Both the position numbers and the translations under genes were made by a program. The notes under the pieces were generated by a model. The model did no database searches, was not told the DNA's origin, and saw only the letters and a list, made by a program, of their open reading frames with translations. Below, piece after piece: positions 1-9,641 of a stretch of DNA of 17,698 bases (position 1 is its first letter; each line of letters starts with the position of its first letter). Source of the DNA: Erythrobacter sp. (GTDB lineage: Bacteria; Pseudomonadota; Alphaproteobacteria; Sphingomonadales; Sphingomonadaceae). The stretch is taken from positions 1-17,698 of the forward strand of contig DMWU01000010.1 of the NCBI GenBank assembly GCA_003483125.1. The letters are read 5' to 3'.

Positions 1-34
1 TTGATAGCCCCTTCCACAATGCGGGGCCTCACAC

Positions 35-2086
35 ATGAAATTTCTACACCTTGCAGCCGCCGCTGCCCTTGCCGCTGCCCCGGCTTTGGCTGGCAAACCA
101 GTTGAAGCAGACAATAGCAAGTTTACCGGCGACGATATCTTCGGGCTAACCGTAGGCAGCGACCCGCAAATAAGCCCCGATGGCCAGCAAATTGCCTATG
201 TCCGTCGCACCAATGACATCATGCTCGACAGGGCGGTGGCTTCAATATGGCTTATCGATGTCGCCAGCGGCGCTGAGATTCCACTGGTTGCGGGCGAAGG
301 CTCCCATGGCTCGCCACGTTGGTCGCCCGATGGCAAGCACCTGGCCTATGTATCGACCGAAAGTGGTGGTGGCGCTGAAATACACGTGCGCTGGATGGAA
401 AATGGCGCGAGCGCAAATATCACGGCGTTGGCGGAATCTCCCTCATCGATTAGCTGGTCCCCCGATGGCAAAAGCATTGCCTACACTGCCCGCGTTCCGG
501 GCAAGCCCGCATCGTTAGGCAAGGCTCCCGCAAAGCCCGAGGGGGCTGAATGGGGCAAGCCGCTGCAGATCATCGACAAGGTTACCTACCGGTTTGACGG
601 CGGCGGCTATGCCAAGGCCGGAACCACGCAGCTCTTCATCGTATCTGCGAATGGCGGCGCACCTCGCCAGCTTACCTTCGGCGATTATAACAATGGCGGC
701 GCGTTGGAGTGGAGCCCTGACGGAAGCACAATCTATTATACCGCAAATCGTAGCCCTGACTGGGAACTGGAACCGCGCGGTATCGAGATCTATGCGCTCG
801 ACATAGCAAGCGGAGAAATTACGGCCCTCACAGACCGCAACGGCCCCGACTATGCTCCTCAAGTTTCTCCTGATGGAAGCAAGATCGCATATTTGGGATT
901 TGATGATGTTGGCAATGCATATGATCAGGCCAACCTCTATCGAATGAATGCGGATGGTACGGGCAAAGAGCTCGTCGCAGCAGATTTTCCTGCCAGCATT
1001 GACGGAATGGAATGGACCGATGCAGGCCTGTTCGCCAGTTTCGAGCAAAATGGCGAGCACCGCGTCGTCAAGATTTCTCCGGACGGCGAAACAACGGAAC
1101 TCTCGCCTCGATTGGGGAGCACATATTACGCGCTGCCCTATACGGGCGGCCAATGGTCGGTCAGCAATAATGGCGTAATCGCATTCACTACGGCCAGCCC
1201 GGTACGCCCGCCTGACATTGGCGTAACCACGCGCCGCGGAGGCACTCGCCAACTCACACAGCTGAATGAAACCAAGCTTGCGGGCAAGCAATTGGGCCAG
1301 ACGATAGAGATTGCCGTGACTGCGCCCGATGGTGTGCGGATACCTGCATGGATCACCTTGCCGCCAGGCTACAAACAGGGTGACAAGGTGCCAACGATTC
1401 TCGAAATGCACGGCGGCCCATACGCCGCCTATGGCCCTGAATTCTCAATCGATTATCAACTCTATGGTGCTGCGGGCTATGCCGTCCTGTTCAGCAATCC
1501 CGGCGGATCGACCGGCTATGGCGAGGAGTTCGCCGACCGGATTGAAGACAATTATCCGATCAGCAATTTCGATGAGCTTATGGCGGTTGTAGATTCGGCA
1601 ATTGCTGCGGGCTATGCGGATCCGGGCAATCTCTATGTTACCGGCGGTTCTGGCGGTGGCGCACTGACCAGCTGGCTGGTTGGCAAGACAGACCGGTTCA
1701 AGGCTGCAGCGACACACAAACCGGTTATCAATTGGGTCAGCCAATCGCTGATGGCTGATGGAACTCCCTTCTTTGGCCGCTATTGGTTGGGGTCAATGCC
1801 CTGGGAAAACCCGGATCATTATTGGGAGCGTTCGCCCCTCAGCCTGGTCGGAAATGTAAAGACTCCTACCCTGGTACTGGTTGGCGCGGACGACTACCGC
1901 ACGCCGCGGAGCGAGGCGGAACAATATTATGGAGCGCTGAAGCTTGTTGGTGTCGATACCATGTTGGTCATCACGCCAGATTCGAGCCACAACAACCTTA
2001 CACAAAGCCCAAGCCAGCAAGCCGCGCGTACTTCGGCCGTGATTGCCTGGTTCGACAAGTATCGAAAGAGTGATGCTGAAGAGTAA
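35..2086 (+). CDS. S9-family prolyl oligopeptidase-like serine peptidase, secreted
   Basis: Encodes 683 residues. An N-terminal signal peptide is visible (Lys2, then an Ala/Leu-rich stretch to about residue 19 ending ALAG), so the enzyme is probably periplasmic. Residues 40-390 form a beta-propeller with six SPDG blade signatures near 47, 97, 142, 227, 278 and 348. The C-terminal alpha/beta-hydrolase domain (about 425-675) carries the oxyanion motif HGGP at 459-462. The nucleophile is Ser539 in GGSGGG, and the acid and base are Asp620 (GADDYRTP) and His652 (SSHNN). The triad is complete, so activity is expected: by family knowledge, cleavage of short peptides, often dipeptide or acylaminoacyl release. 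The exact S9 subfamily cannot be settled by eye. The ATG at 35 is chosen because the signal peptide starts there; no strong Shine-Dalgarno is seen and the promoter may lie left of the window. The gene converges on the carbonic anhydrase gene with a 36-nt gap. Confidence 0.93.
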   Translation: MKFLHLAAAAALAAAPALAGKPVEADNSKFTGDDIFGLTVGSDPQISPDGQQIAYVRRTNDIMLDRAVASIWLIDVASGAEIPLVAGEGSHGSPRWSPDGKHLAYVSTESGGGAEIHVRWMENGASANITALAESPSSISWSPDGKSIAYTARVPGKPASLGKAPAKPEGAEWGKPLQIIDKVTYRFDGGGYAKAGTTQLFIVSANGGAPRQLTFGDYNNGGALEWSPDGSTIYYTANRSPDWELEPRGIEIYALDIASGEITALTDRNGPDYAPQVSPDGSKIAYLGFDDVGNAYDQANLYRMNADGTGKELVAADFPASIDGMEWTDAGLFASFEQNGEHRVVKISPDGETTELSPRLGSTYYALPYTGGQWSVSNNGVIAFTTASPVRPPDIGVTTRRGGTRQLTQLNETKLAGKQLGQTIEIAVTAPDGVRIPAWITLPPGYKQGDKVPTILEMHGGPYAAYGPEFSIDYQLYGAAGYAVLFSNPGGSTGYGEEFADRIEDNYPISNFDELMAVVDSAIAAGYADPGNLYVTGGSGGGALTSWLVGKTDRFKAAATHKPVINWVSQSLMADGTPFFGRYWLGSMPWENPDHYWERSPLSLVGNVKTPTLVLVGADDYRTPRSEAEQYYGALKLVGVDTMLVITPDSSHNNLTQSPSQQAARTSAVIAWFDKYRKSDAEE

Positions 2087-2088
2087 GG

Positions 2089-2111
2089 CTTCGGCTGCGG
2101 GATGCACGAAG
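2089..2111. terminator. hairpin between convergent genes, possible bidirectional terminator
   Basis: Arms CTTCG (2089-2093) and CGAAG (2107-2111) enclose an inner TGC/GCA pair (2096-2098 with 2104-2106) around GGGAT, with a two-base bulge. It sits in the 36-nt gap between the converging S9 peptidase and carbonic anhydrase genes. There is no U-tract on either strand, so the terminator role is inferred from position only. Confidence 0.25.
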
Positions 2112-2122
2112 ATAAGTTGAAC

Positions 2123-2685
2123 CTATCCGAGCGCATCCTTCACAGCGGCCGCGTGATGTCTGGCATTTTCTGCATAATGGGCTATGCCCATACGCATGCC
2201 TGCAACTGCGGCGTCGGATAGACCCTTAAGCGGTTTGGCTGGACGGCCCGCCCATAGGGAGCGCTCTTCCATGACCTTGCCTTCGGTCAGCATGGCGCCG
2301 GCAGCAAGCATGGCATCTGAGCCAATCACCGATTTGTTCATGGCAATTGCGCCAAGGCCGACAAAGCCGCGATCCTGAATGGTGCAGCCGTGAACCATCG
2401 CCATATGGCCGATCAGCACATCGCCGCCGATAATTAGCGGAGAGCCGTCAGGATCGCCCGGGCGCGGCGGGTCGCAGTGGCAAACGCTGCCGTCCTGGAT
2501 ATTGGTGCGCTCGCCAATCACGATCCGGCTGACATCAGCCCGGAGCACGCAATTGTACCAGATTGATGATTCCGCCCCGATTTCGACATCGCCAATAATG
2601 GTGCAGCCAGGCGCAATGAATGCACTGTCGTGGATCTTTGGCGACTTCCCGTGGATAGGAATAATGTTCACGCCGGGTCGATTGG

Positions 2686-2689
<4 letters not shown>
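2123..2689 (-). CDS. gamma-class carbonic anhydrase family protein (left-handed beta-helix)
   Basis: Encodes 188 residues from the ATG at 2689. The frame is open to a GTG at 2704, but the ATG is preferred. GGGAGG lies 7 nt upstream of it, and the ATG overlaps the stop of the preceding acetyltransferase gene (ATGA). Hexapeptide-repeat character runs from about residue 20 to 135 (for example IIGDVEIG, VIGERTNI, VLIGHMAM). The three zinc histidines of the Cam family can be matched to His71 (VCHCD), His95 and His100 (IGHMAMVH). Arg50, Asp52 and Gln65 fit the conserved active-site positions. Expected role: a trimeric, cytoplasmic metal enzyme that hydrates CO2, although many YrdA/PaaY-like members have weak or untested activity. 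It is the last gene of the hemB-GNAT overlap chain and converges on the S9 peptidase. Confidence 0.9.
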
Positions 2690-4285
<1,596 letters not shown>

Positions 4286-5947
4286 TCAACCAACCTCTCG
4301 GCGCAGATCCAGCCGTTCAATCTCGCGCTTCGGCCCCTCTTCTTCCGAGGGTCGCCGTTCGAGGTCTTCAAGGGCCGCACCCGGCTCGACCTCCTTTATC
4401 TCCGCCAGCTTCGCGCGAAAATCCAGCAATTCCCGCCCGTCTAGTTGAGCGCGGGAAACAAAGCGGACGCTTGCGGGATTGATCGCCTTGCCACCGCGAT
4501 ACATTTCGTAATGGAGGTGCGGGCCGGTCGATAATCCTGTGGAGCCGACATATCCGATAACCTGGCCCTTGCGGACATTCTGGCCGCTGCGAACCGCCAG
4601 GCGGCTCATGTGGCAATAGCGGGTCGAAAGGTTGTTTTCGTGTCGCAGGCGCACCGCAATTCCGCATCCGCCCGAGCGGCCTGCACTCGTTACGCGGCCA
4701 TTAGTAACGGCGACAATCGGTGTGCCATGGCGGGCGCGGAAATCCATGCCTGAATGCATACGCCGATATCCCAGTATGGGGTGTCGGCGCATCCCAAAGC
4801 TTGAGGTGATCCGCCCGGGAACCGGGGCCACCAGGCCGTTCCGCTCTTCTCCCACGCCGGAGGCTTCGTAGAAAATGCCATCCTTGCCCCAGCGCATCAG
4901 TTGCGTCCTCGGCTTACCATTGCGTTCTATGCCCGCGTACAGCAATTGGCCCGCCTGTCTTTCGCCAGTAGCGGCACGACGATAGGCTAGGATAATATCG
5001 AACTCGTCGCTCGCGCGGATCGCCCGATTCATGTTCAGGTGGCCGTCCATTGCCTTGATAAATGCCTGCACTGAACTTGCGGGGGCCCCGGCTGCACGCG
5101 CAGAACGATAAAGGCTTGAACCCACGGTTCCGCGAATGCGGAGCGGAGTGTCATCGACGCGGATCACGTTGCGGGTGAGCGACAGATTCCCGCCATCTCG
5201 CAGGATGTTGAGTTCAAGGTCAAACCTGGCGCGAAAGCTTAGTTCATCAAGCGGGCGCGCCGCACCGACCTCTGGCCGACGCCCCAGAACTACGTCGATC
5301 TTGGTTCCAGTTTCGATATCTTCGAACGGAATTTCAGCCGCGACCAGTTCGCTGATCCGTTCCGCATCAGAGGAGCCGACACCTGCGCGCCGCAACATAT
5401 TGTCAAAGCTGTCGCCGCGACGTAGCGTTGCGACCAGCTCTATTTGTGGCCTTTCAGGAGCAGATTCCAGTGGGATTACTTGCGGCCCCGCACCCATTTG
5501 TCGGCCGCTATCCGCACCCAATGCTAGCGGCATGATCATATGGCTGCGAAATTCATCGCGCGACGCAGCGTCTATTTGCATCGCCGGCCTTGCCTCAAGC
5601 GGGGCGAAATCCGGCCAAAATGCGAGCGAAAGCGCGCCAAGGCCCAGCATTGTGCCAAGGCCGCGGAACCAGCGGCCACTCCCTATGTCTTGCGCAAGGT
5701 CCGGGGCGATATCGATCTTTTCGAGTTGATGCGAAGCTTTCTCGCGCCACTTGCCGTGTGCCTTACCCAGCTTGGAGGCAGTTGGCGAAATCTGCGATCT
5801 TATCTGGCCTACAGGCTCTTCGACCTGCTCAAGCATGCCAGGCTTCTTTTCGTCAGGCGCGTCAGCCTTTTCAGGTGGCAGTTTGTCGACGGCAAGATCA
5901 GTACTTGCCTCCGCAAACTCTGCCGCCATGTCGCGCGCATTGTCCAA
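4286..5947 (-). CDS. membrane-anchored M23 (LytM/DD-endopeptidase-type) metallopeptidase
   Basis: Encodes 553 residues. Residues 1-92 are hydrophilic and probably cytoplasmic. A membrane segment lies at about 93-112 (WFRGLG...LAFWP), so the rest should be periplasmic. Residues 168-225 (VATLRRGDSFDNMLRRAGV and following) resemble the LysM/OapA-like region that precedes the catalytic domain in Csd3/MepM-type proteins. The M23 domain spans about 370-495. Its zinc ligands are His398 and Asp402 (HSGMD) and His479; catalytic histidines are His446 (YCHMS) and His477 (GPHLHYE). All are present, so an active peptidoglycan crosslink hydrolase is expected. The start is TTG at 5947: GGGAG stands about 8 nt upstream, while the in-frame ATG at 5929 has no ribosome-binding site. 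It lies 54 nt upstream of hemB on the same strand and may share its transcript. Confidence 0.92.
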   Translation of the reverse strand: MDNARDMAAEFAEASTDLAVDKLPPEKADAPDEKKPGMLEQVEEPVGQIRSQISPTASKLGKAHGKWREKASHQLEKIDIAPDLAQDIGSGRWFRGLGTMLGLGALSLAFWPDFAPLEARPAMQIDAASRDEFRSHMIMPLALGADSGRQMGAGPQVIPLESAPERPQIELVATLRRGDSFDNMLRRAGVGSSDAERISELVAAEIPFEDIETGTKIDVVLGRRPEVGAARPLDELSFRARFDLELNILRDGGNLSLTRNVIRVDDTPLRIRGTVGSSLYRSARAAGAPASSVQAFIKAMDGHLNMNRAIRASDEFDIILAYRRAATGERQAGQLLYAGIERNGKPRTQLMRWGKDGIFYEASGVGEERNGLVAPVPGRITSSFGMRRHPILGYRRMHSGMDFRARHGTPIVAVTNGRVTSAGRSGGCGIAVRLRHENNLSTRYCHMSRLAVRSGQNVRKGQVIGYVGSTGLSTGPHLHYEMYRGGKAINPASVRFVSRAQLDGRELLDFRAKLAEIKEVEPGAALEDLERRPSEEEGPKREIERLDLRREVG

Positions 5948-6112
5948 GATCTGCTCTCCCGCCTGACTCCGAGGACTTCAATGCCCAATTTCCATGCCTG
6001 ATCAAAGGGAATCTGGCCCTAATGCGCGATAAAGCGAGTCCGGATAGCGACAAGATGTGCATTTGGCGCCAGCAGCCTTGCCCGCCAACAAGGGCAATGC
6101 CAATATGGCGGT
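5948..6112. promoter_or_regulatory. divergent intergenic region between the M23 peptidase and the helicase
   Basis: These 165 nt must hold promoters for both outward-reading genes. On the minus strand TTGTCG-N16-TATCGC (about 6024-6051) is a weak sigma-70-like candidate for the M23/hemB direction. On the plus strand I see no convincing hexamer pair. A 6-bp inverted repeat, TTGGCG (6063-6068) with CGCCAA (6083-6088), lies 25 nt before the helicase start. No ORF here is credible. Confidence 0.35.
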
Positions 6113-8692
6113 GTGAAGCGGCATTCGAGCGATAGTGTGGTCAAGGCGGTCTTGGGCCCGACCAATACAGGCAAGACCCATCTCGCAATCGAGCGAATGT
6201 GCGGCCATTCAAGCGGAATGATCGGTTTTCCCCTGCGCCTGCTTGCGCGCGAGGTCTACGACCGTGTTTGCGCGATCAAGGGCGAAGCCTCGGTGGCGCT
6301 GATCACGGGTGAAGAGCGTATTGAGCCGCCTGACGCGCGATATTTCTGCTGCACCGCCGAGGCCATGGACCGTTTGGGTGGCGGGCACGCATTTGTCGCA
6401 TTGGACGAGGCGCAATTAGGCGCCGATTCGGAGCGCGGCCATGTTTTCACCGATCGCCTGCTCAATGCGCGCGGGCGCGAAGAAACCATGCTCTTGGGCT
6501 CAGCAACGCTGGAGCCCATGGTGTGCGCCCTCGTTCCAGGTGCCGAACTGATTGAGCGACCAAGATTTTCCTCGCTCTCCCATGTTGGCAGTGTGAAACT
6601 CTCTCGCCTGCCGCCGCGCAGTGCAGTGGTCGCCTTCTCCTCTGAGCAAGTTTACGCCATGGCAGAGATGTTGCGGCGCTTTCGAGGCGGCGCTGCCGTT
6701 GTGATGGGCGCTCTCTCACCAGAAACGCGCAACAAGCAGGTCGAAATGTTCCAAAATGGTGAGGTGGATTATATCGTCGCCACCGATGCCATAGGGATGG
6801 GCCTCAATCTCGACTTGCACCATGTGGCCTTTGCAGCGCTCACAAAGTTCGACGGCAGGCGAAAGCGTCGGCTTACCCCGGCGGAGATGGCCCAGATTGC
6901 AGGGCGAGCTGGACGGCACCAGCGGGACGGGACCTTCGGAACGATTTCGGGCCTGCGCGGCGAAAACAACGCGGAATTCACCGAAGAAGAGATCTATGCG
7001 ATCGAGGAACACCGCTTCCAGCCGCAGACCCACCTCTTCTGGCGCAATGCAGAGCCGCGCTTTGATAGCCTGAAAGTGCTAATCGGCGATCTCGAAGCTC
7101 CGCCACGGGAGGATGTACTCCGCGCTGCGCCTGAAGCTATCGATCTCGCCGTTCTCAAGCGTCTGGCCGATGAGCCTTTGGCGCAATCGATCAAAGGGGC
7201 AGCACAAGTCCGCCGGTTCTGGGAGGCGTGCTGCTTGCCCGATTTTCGTCAAATAGGGGTTGAAACGCATGCCCGCTTCGTGGCGCGGCTTTGGCGTGAC
7301 TTGCAAAATGGCTATCTGGGCGCGGACTATGTTGGCGCCCGCATTGCTGAACTTGACCGGATGCAGGGCGATGTTGATACCTTGCAAGGCCGGATCGCGG
7401 CGATAAGAAGCTGGGCCTATATTTGCCAGCGCCCCGATTGGGTGTTGGCGCGCGATGAGATGGCCGCGCGCGCGCGCGCGGTCGAGGCGAAATTATCGGA
7501 CGCGCTCCACGCGCGGCTGACCGAACGATTTGTCAATCGAAGGACGACACTCTTGATGAGATCATTGGGCGAGGATGGCGCTGCGCTGCCCGTAAAACTG
7601 GCGGCTGATGGCCAATTGACGGTCGAGGATGAGGTCGTAGGCCATCTCGAAGGGTTCCGCTTTGTGGTCGATCCATCTGCCGGGGCGGCCGATCGTAAGA
7701 TGCTACTTGCAGCTGGCGAGAAAGCCCTGCCCGGCCTGCTCGCCCAGAGAGCGCAATGGCTGATCGAGAATGGACTGGAAGAACTTTCGATTGCGGATGG
7801 CGCAGTCAAATGGGGAGAGCACCTACTCGCGAAGATTGCCATTCCAGATAATTTTGGCGCCCCGCGTCTCGAGCTTTCCCGAGATATATCCATGCTGGCG
7901 GAGGCGCCAAAGCAAGCTTTGGAAGCCGAGCTCGCCACATGGCTGGAAGCAAAACTTGAACCGCTTGCCCCCATGCGAAAGCTGGCAGAGGCGGCACGCG
8001 ATCCTGGGGTCGGCTCGGAAGCGCGAGCGCTGATCCATACACTGATAGCGGGATGCGGCATGGTGAGTCGCGAGAAGGCCGGTCTGGAGCATCTACCCAA
8101 GGACTTACGCCCTATACTGCGCAAATTGGGGGTCACATTCGGGGCGCTCGATATTTTTGTCTTTGCGTTGCTCAAGCCTGCTCCACGACGGTTGCTGCAT
8201 AGCCTGGGCCTAGACAAGCGCGATGGCCAGGAGGCGATGCTGCCCGTGATCGCAGGCGGAAAGCGACTTCCTGCCGGCTATCGGCCCGCGGGCGACCAGG
8301 CGATCCGTATCGACCTGGCAGAAAAGATTATACGGGCGGCCTTCGATACACGCGCAAAAATGGGGGCCGAGAAGCCCGGTGCGCAATTTTTCCTCGATCC
8401 CGCTCTTGCGATCTCCATAGGGCTTGAAGAGGCAAGCTTTCGCCGACTGTTGGGCGGTGCGGGCTTCCGTTGCCAAAAAGCGCCCGATCTTGCCGAAGGC
8501 GCATTTGGCCCACCAGCCCCCGATATCTGGCTGTGGCGCCCAAGGCGCAAGCACGATCGTGGGCAAGGCAAGCCGCAACATTCCCGCACGAAGGGCAAGC
8601 GGCCAGGCGGCAAGAGAAATGGACGCAAGGAAGCGAATGAACCCGTCAAGAGCTCAGGCGCATTCGACGCGCTTGCAGAACTTATCCGCTGA
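6113..8692 (+). CDS. SUV3-like superfamily 2 RNA helicase
   Basis: Encodes 859 residues. Helicase motifs appear in order. Walker A is GPTNTGKT (15-22) and the DEAQ motif II is at 98-101. Motif III is GSATLEP (129-135), motif V region TDAIGMGLNL (224-233) and motif VI QIAGRAGRHQRDG (261-273). The spacing and the GPTNTGKTH start match bacterial homologues of mitochondrial SUV3, an ATP-driven 3'-5' RNA unwinding enzyme of RNA turnover. The long C-terminal part (300-800) is typical of the alphaproteobacterial version. A very basic tail (about 805-845, rich in Lys/Arg/Gly) probably contacts RNA. The start is a GTG with no clear Shine-Dalgarno; no closer ATG exists in frame before Walker A. The stop overlaps the S4 gene start (TGATG). 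A (CG)8 run lies inside at 7465-7480. Confidence 0.92.
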   Translation: MKRHSSDSVVKAVLGPTNTGKTHLAIERMCGHSSGMIGFPLRLLAREVYDRVCAIKGEASVALITGEERIEPPDARYFCCTAEAMDRLGGGHAFVALDEAQLGADSERGHVFTDRLLNARGREETMLLGSATLEPMVCALVPGAELIERPRFSSLSHVGSVKLSRLPPRSAVVAFSSEQVYAMAEMLRRFRGGAAVVMGALSPETRNKQVEMFQNGEVDYIVATDAIGMGLNLDLHHVAFAALTKFDGRRKRRLTPAEMAQIAGRAGRHQRDGTFGTISGLRGENNAEFTEEEIYAIEEHRFQPQTHLFWRNAEPRFDSLKVLIGDLEAPPREDVLRAAPEAIDLAVLKRLADEPLAQSIKGAAQVRRFWEACCLPDFRQIGVETHARFVARLWRDLQNGYLGADYVGARIAELDRMQGDVDTLQGRIAAIRSWAYICQRPDWVLARDEMAARARAVEAKLSDALHARLTERFVNRRTTLLMRSLGEDGAALPVKLAADGQLTVEDEVVGHLEGFRFVVDPSAGAADRKMLLAAGEKALPGLLAQRAQWLIENGLEELSIADGAVKWGEHLLAKIAIPDNFGAPRLELSRDISMLAEAPKQALEAELATWLEAKLEPLAPMRKLAEAARDPGVGSEARALIHTLIAGCGMVSREKAGLEHLPKDLRPILRKLGVTFGALDIFVFALLKPAPRRLLHSLGLDKRDGQEAMLPVIAGGKRLPAGYRPAGDQAIRIDLAEKIIRAAFDTRAKMGAEKPGAQFFLDPALAISIGLEEASFRRLLGGAGFRCQKAPDLAEGAFGPPAPDIWLWRPRRKHDRGQGKPQHSRTKGKRPGGKRNGRKEANEPVKSSGAFDALAELIR
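7465..7480 (+). repeat. (CG)8 dinucleotide run within the helicase gene
   Basis: Sixteen alternating C and G bases encode part of an Ala-Ala-Arg-Ala-Arg-Ala stretch near residues 452-457 of the helicase. The reading frame is intact here. A change by one repeat unit would shift the frame about 400 codons before the normal stop. Confidence 0.9.
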
Positions 8693-8958
8693 TGCGCATA
8701 GACCGCGCGCTGGTCTATCTACGTTTTGCCCGCACCCGCAGCCGCGCACGCGTGATTATCGAGGCAGGCCACGCCAGAAAAAACGGCCATCATGTGCGGC
8801 GCATCAGTGAAGAAATTGTCCCCGGCGATGTATTGACCCTGCCAATTGGCGACACGGTGCGCGTAATTGAGGTTCTCGATCTGCCAGAACGGCGCGGACC
8901 GCCGGGATTTGCCCGCTCTCATTATCGCGAGCTTGACCGGGACGTGAAAGCGAAATAG
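8692..8958 (+). CDS. S4-domain RNA-binding protein (Hsp15-like)
   Basis: Encodes 88 residues, almost entirely one S4 fold. [19 protein letters not shown] matches the S4 helix pair, and [18 protein letters not shown] supplies the beta strands with the typical PGD turn. The C-terminus ([15 protein letters not shown]) is basic. Hsp15-type S4 proteins bind structured RNA such as stalled 50S subunits carrying peptidyl-tRNA; the target here is unknown. Its ATG shares one base with the helicase stop (TGATG), implying coupled translation and a joint role in RNA metabolism. The family is often somewhat longer, so this is a minimal version. It is followed after 41 nt by fdxA. Confidence 0.88.
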   Translation: MRIDRALVYLRFARTRSRARVIIEAGHARKNGHHVRRISEEIVPGDVLTLPIGDTVRVIEVLDLPERRGPPGFARSHYRELDRDVKAK

Positions 8959-8999
8959 CTGCAACCGCAGGCAAGCAAAATCCAAGGGAAAGCCGATCA

Positions 9000-9338
9000 A
9001 TGACATATGTCGTCACAGACGCCTGCATCCGCTGCAAATACACCGACTGCGTAGAGGTCTGCCCGGTAGACTGTTTCTACGAAGGTGAGAACATGTTGGT
9101 AATCAATCCCAGCGAATGCATTGATTGCGGCGTTTGTGAGCCTGAATGTCCGGCTGAGGCAATCCTGCCGGACACGGAAGACGGGCTGGAGCAGTGGCTG
9201 GAGATCAACACGAAATATTCGGCCGAATGGCCCAATATCACCAGCCAGAAAGAGCCGCCTGCCGATGCAGACGACCATAAGGGCGAAGAAGGCAAGTTTG
9301 AGAAGTTCTTCTCGGCTGAACCGGGCGAAGGCGACTAA
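9000..9338 (+). CDS. fdxA: seven-iron ferredoxin (3Fe-4S/4Fe-4S), FdxA
   Basis: Encodes 112 residues, a small cytoplasmic electron carrier. Cysteines fit the Azotobacter FdI pattern. The first half has Cys9, Cys12, Cys17, Cys21 (followed by Pro) and Cys25; the second has Cys40, Cys43, Cys46 and Cys50 (followed by Pro). By family knowledge Cys9, Cys17 and Cys50 bind the 3Fe-4S cluster, and Cys21, Cys40, Cys43 and Cys46 bind the 4Fe-4S cluster. Cys12 and Cys25 are not ligands in FdI. The acidic C-terminal extension (about residues 60-112) is typical of the proteobacterial form. The start ATG has AAGGGAA about 9 nt upstream. The electron donor and acceptor are unknown. fdxA next to carD is a gene order I recall from other alphaproteobacteria. 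Confidence 0.95.
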   Translation: MTYVVTDACIRCKYTDCVEVCPVDCFYEGENMLVINPSECIDCGVCEPECPAEAILPDTEDGLEQWLEINTKYSAEWPNITSQKEPPADADDHKGEEGKFEKFFSAEPGEGD

Positions 9339-9418
9339 CCACGGCCTCGTTGCCGGGCCTGAGCTGATTTGCACATGCTGATCCAGGATGCGGCTATGCC
9401 GTAGCGTCAGAGGCACGA

Positions 9419-9442
9419 TTCATGCCCAGGATGGGGCATGAA
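9419..9442. other. perfect 9-bp inverted repeat (hairpin) upstream of the carD promoter
   Basis: Arms TTCATGCCC (9419-9427) and GGGCATGAA (9434-9442) flank the loop AGGATG. No T-run follows on the plus strand, so it is not a classical intrinsic terminator of fdxA. It ends about 35 nt before the -10 element of carD. Either a terminator without a U-tract or a protein-binding operator is possible. Confidence 0.6.
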
Positions 9443-9454
9443 CGGCCCAGACTC

Positions 9455-9490
9455 GCAATTTTGTTGTAATTATGTTATATAATTGATCAA
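9455..9490 (+). promoter_or_regulatory. promoter candidate for carD
   Basis: A full-consensus -10 hexamer TATAAT stands at 9478-9483 in a markedly AT-rich island (9456-9488). At 17 bp upstream there is no good -35 match (GCAATT). Transcription would begin near 9490, giving a leader of about 150 nt before carD. Confidence 0.5.
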
Positions 9491-9571
9491 CCGCACCGGC
9501 TTGGTCCCGGGGGCGGATGCGAAACATAAGGACATTGGACCAGTAACAACAGCAGTGGTGAGGCCGGCGGA

Positions 9572-9587
9572 GCCTGATTTTTCAGGC
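9572..9587 (+). other. small hairpin in the carD leader
   Basis: GCCTGA (9572-9577), loop TTTT, TCAGGC (9582-9587): a perfect 6-bp stem. It lies about 55 nt upstream of the carD start in the inferred 5' leader, with another small complementarity (AGTC/GACT) just downstream near 9597-9606. No known riboswitch was recognised. Confidence 0.5.
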
Positions 9588-9641
9588 CCGAGTTAGAGTC
9601 TGCGACTGCCAGTTTACCGGTCCGCGATGAAAGGATTTTGC

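Larger units (their letters stand above)
9339..9641 (+). promoter_or_regulatory. fdxA-carD intergenic region and carD leader
   Basis: This is the longest gene-free stretch of the window (303 nt). In order it holds a perfect 9-bp hairpin at 9419-9442 and an AT-rich promoter candidate with a consensus -10 at 9478-9483. A leader of about 150 nt follows, with a small hairpin at 9572-9587. Just before the carD ATG stands the ribosome-binding sequence AAAGGA, 6 nt upstream. No small ORF with support is seen. Confidence 0.6.

Noticed and set aside
515..1411. Long antisense open frame (298 codons) opposite the S9 peptidase gene
   Set aside because: It lies wholly inside a gene with a complete catalytic triad. 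Its translation is rich in Cys, Arg and Ile with no recognisable motif, and no ribosome-binding site was seen. It is a codon-usage shadow.
6063..6088. Inverted repeat TTGGCG/CGCCAA before the helicase as an operator
   Set aside because: The arms are only 6 bp with a 14-nt spacer in GC-rich DNA, so it could easily be chance. It is noted only in the intergenic entry.
7417..8217. Antisense open frame (266 codons) opposite the helicase gene
   Set aside because: The translation is dominated by Ser, Arg, Pro and Ala as expected from the reverse of GC-rich codons. The sense frame is clearly a helicase.
9490..9641. Known riboswitch in the carD leader
   Set aside because: No aptamer core that I recognise is present; only short simple stems are visible.
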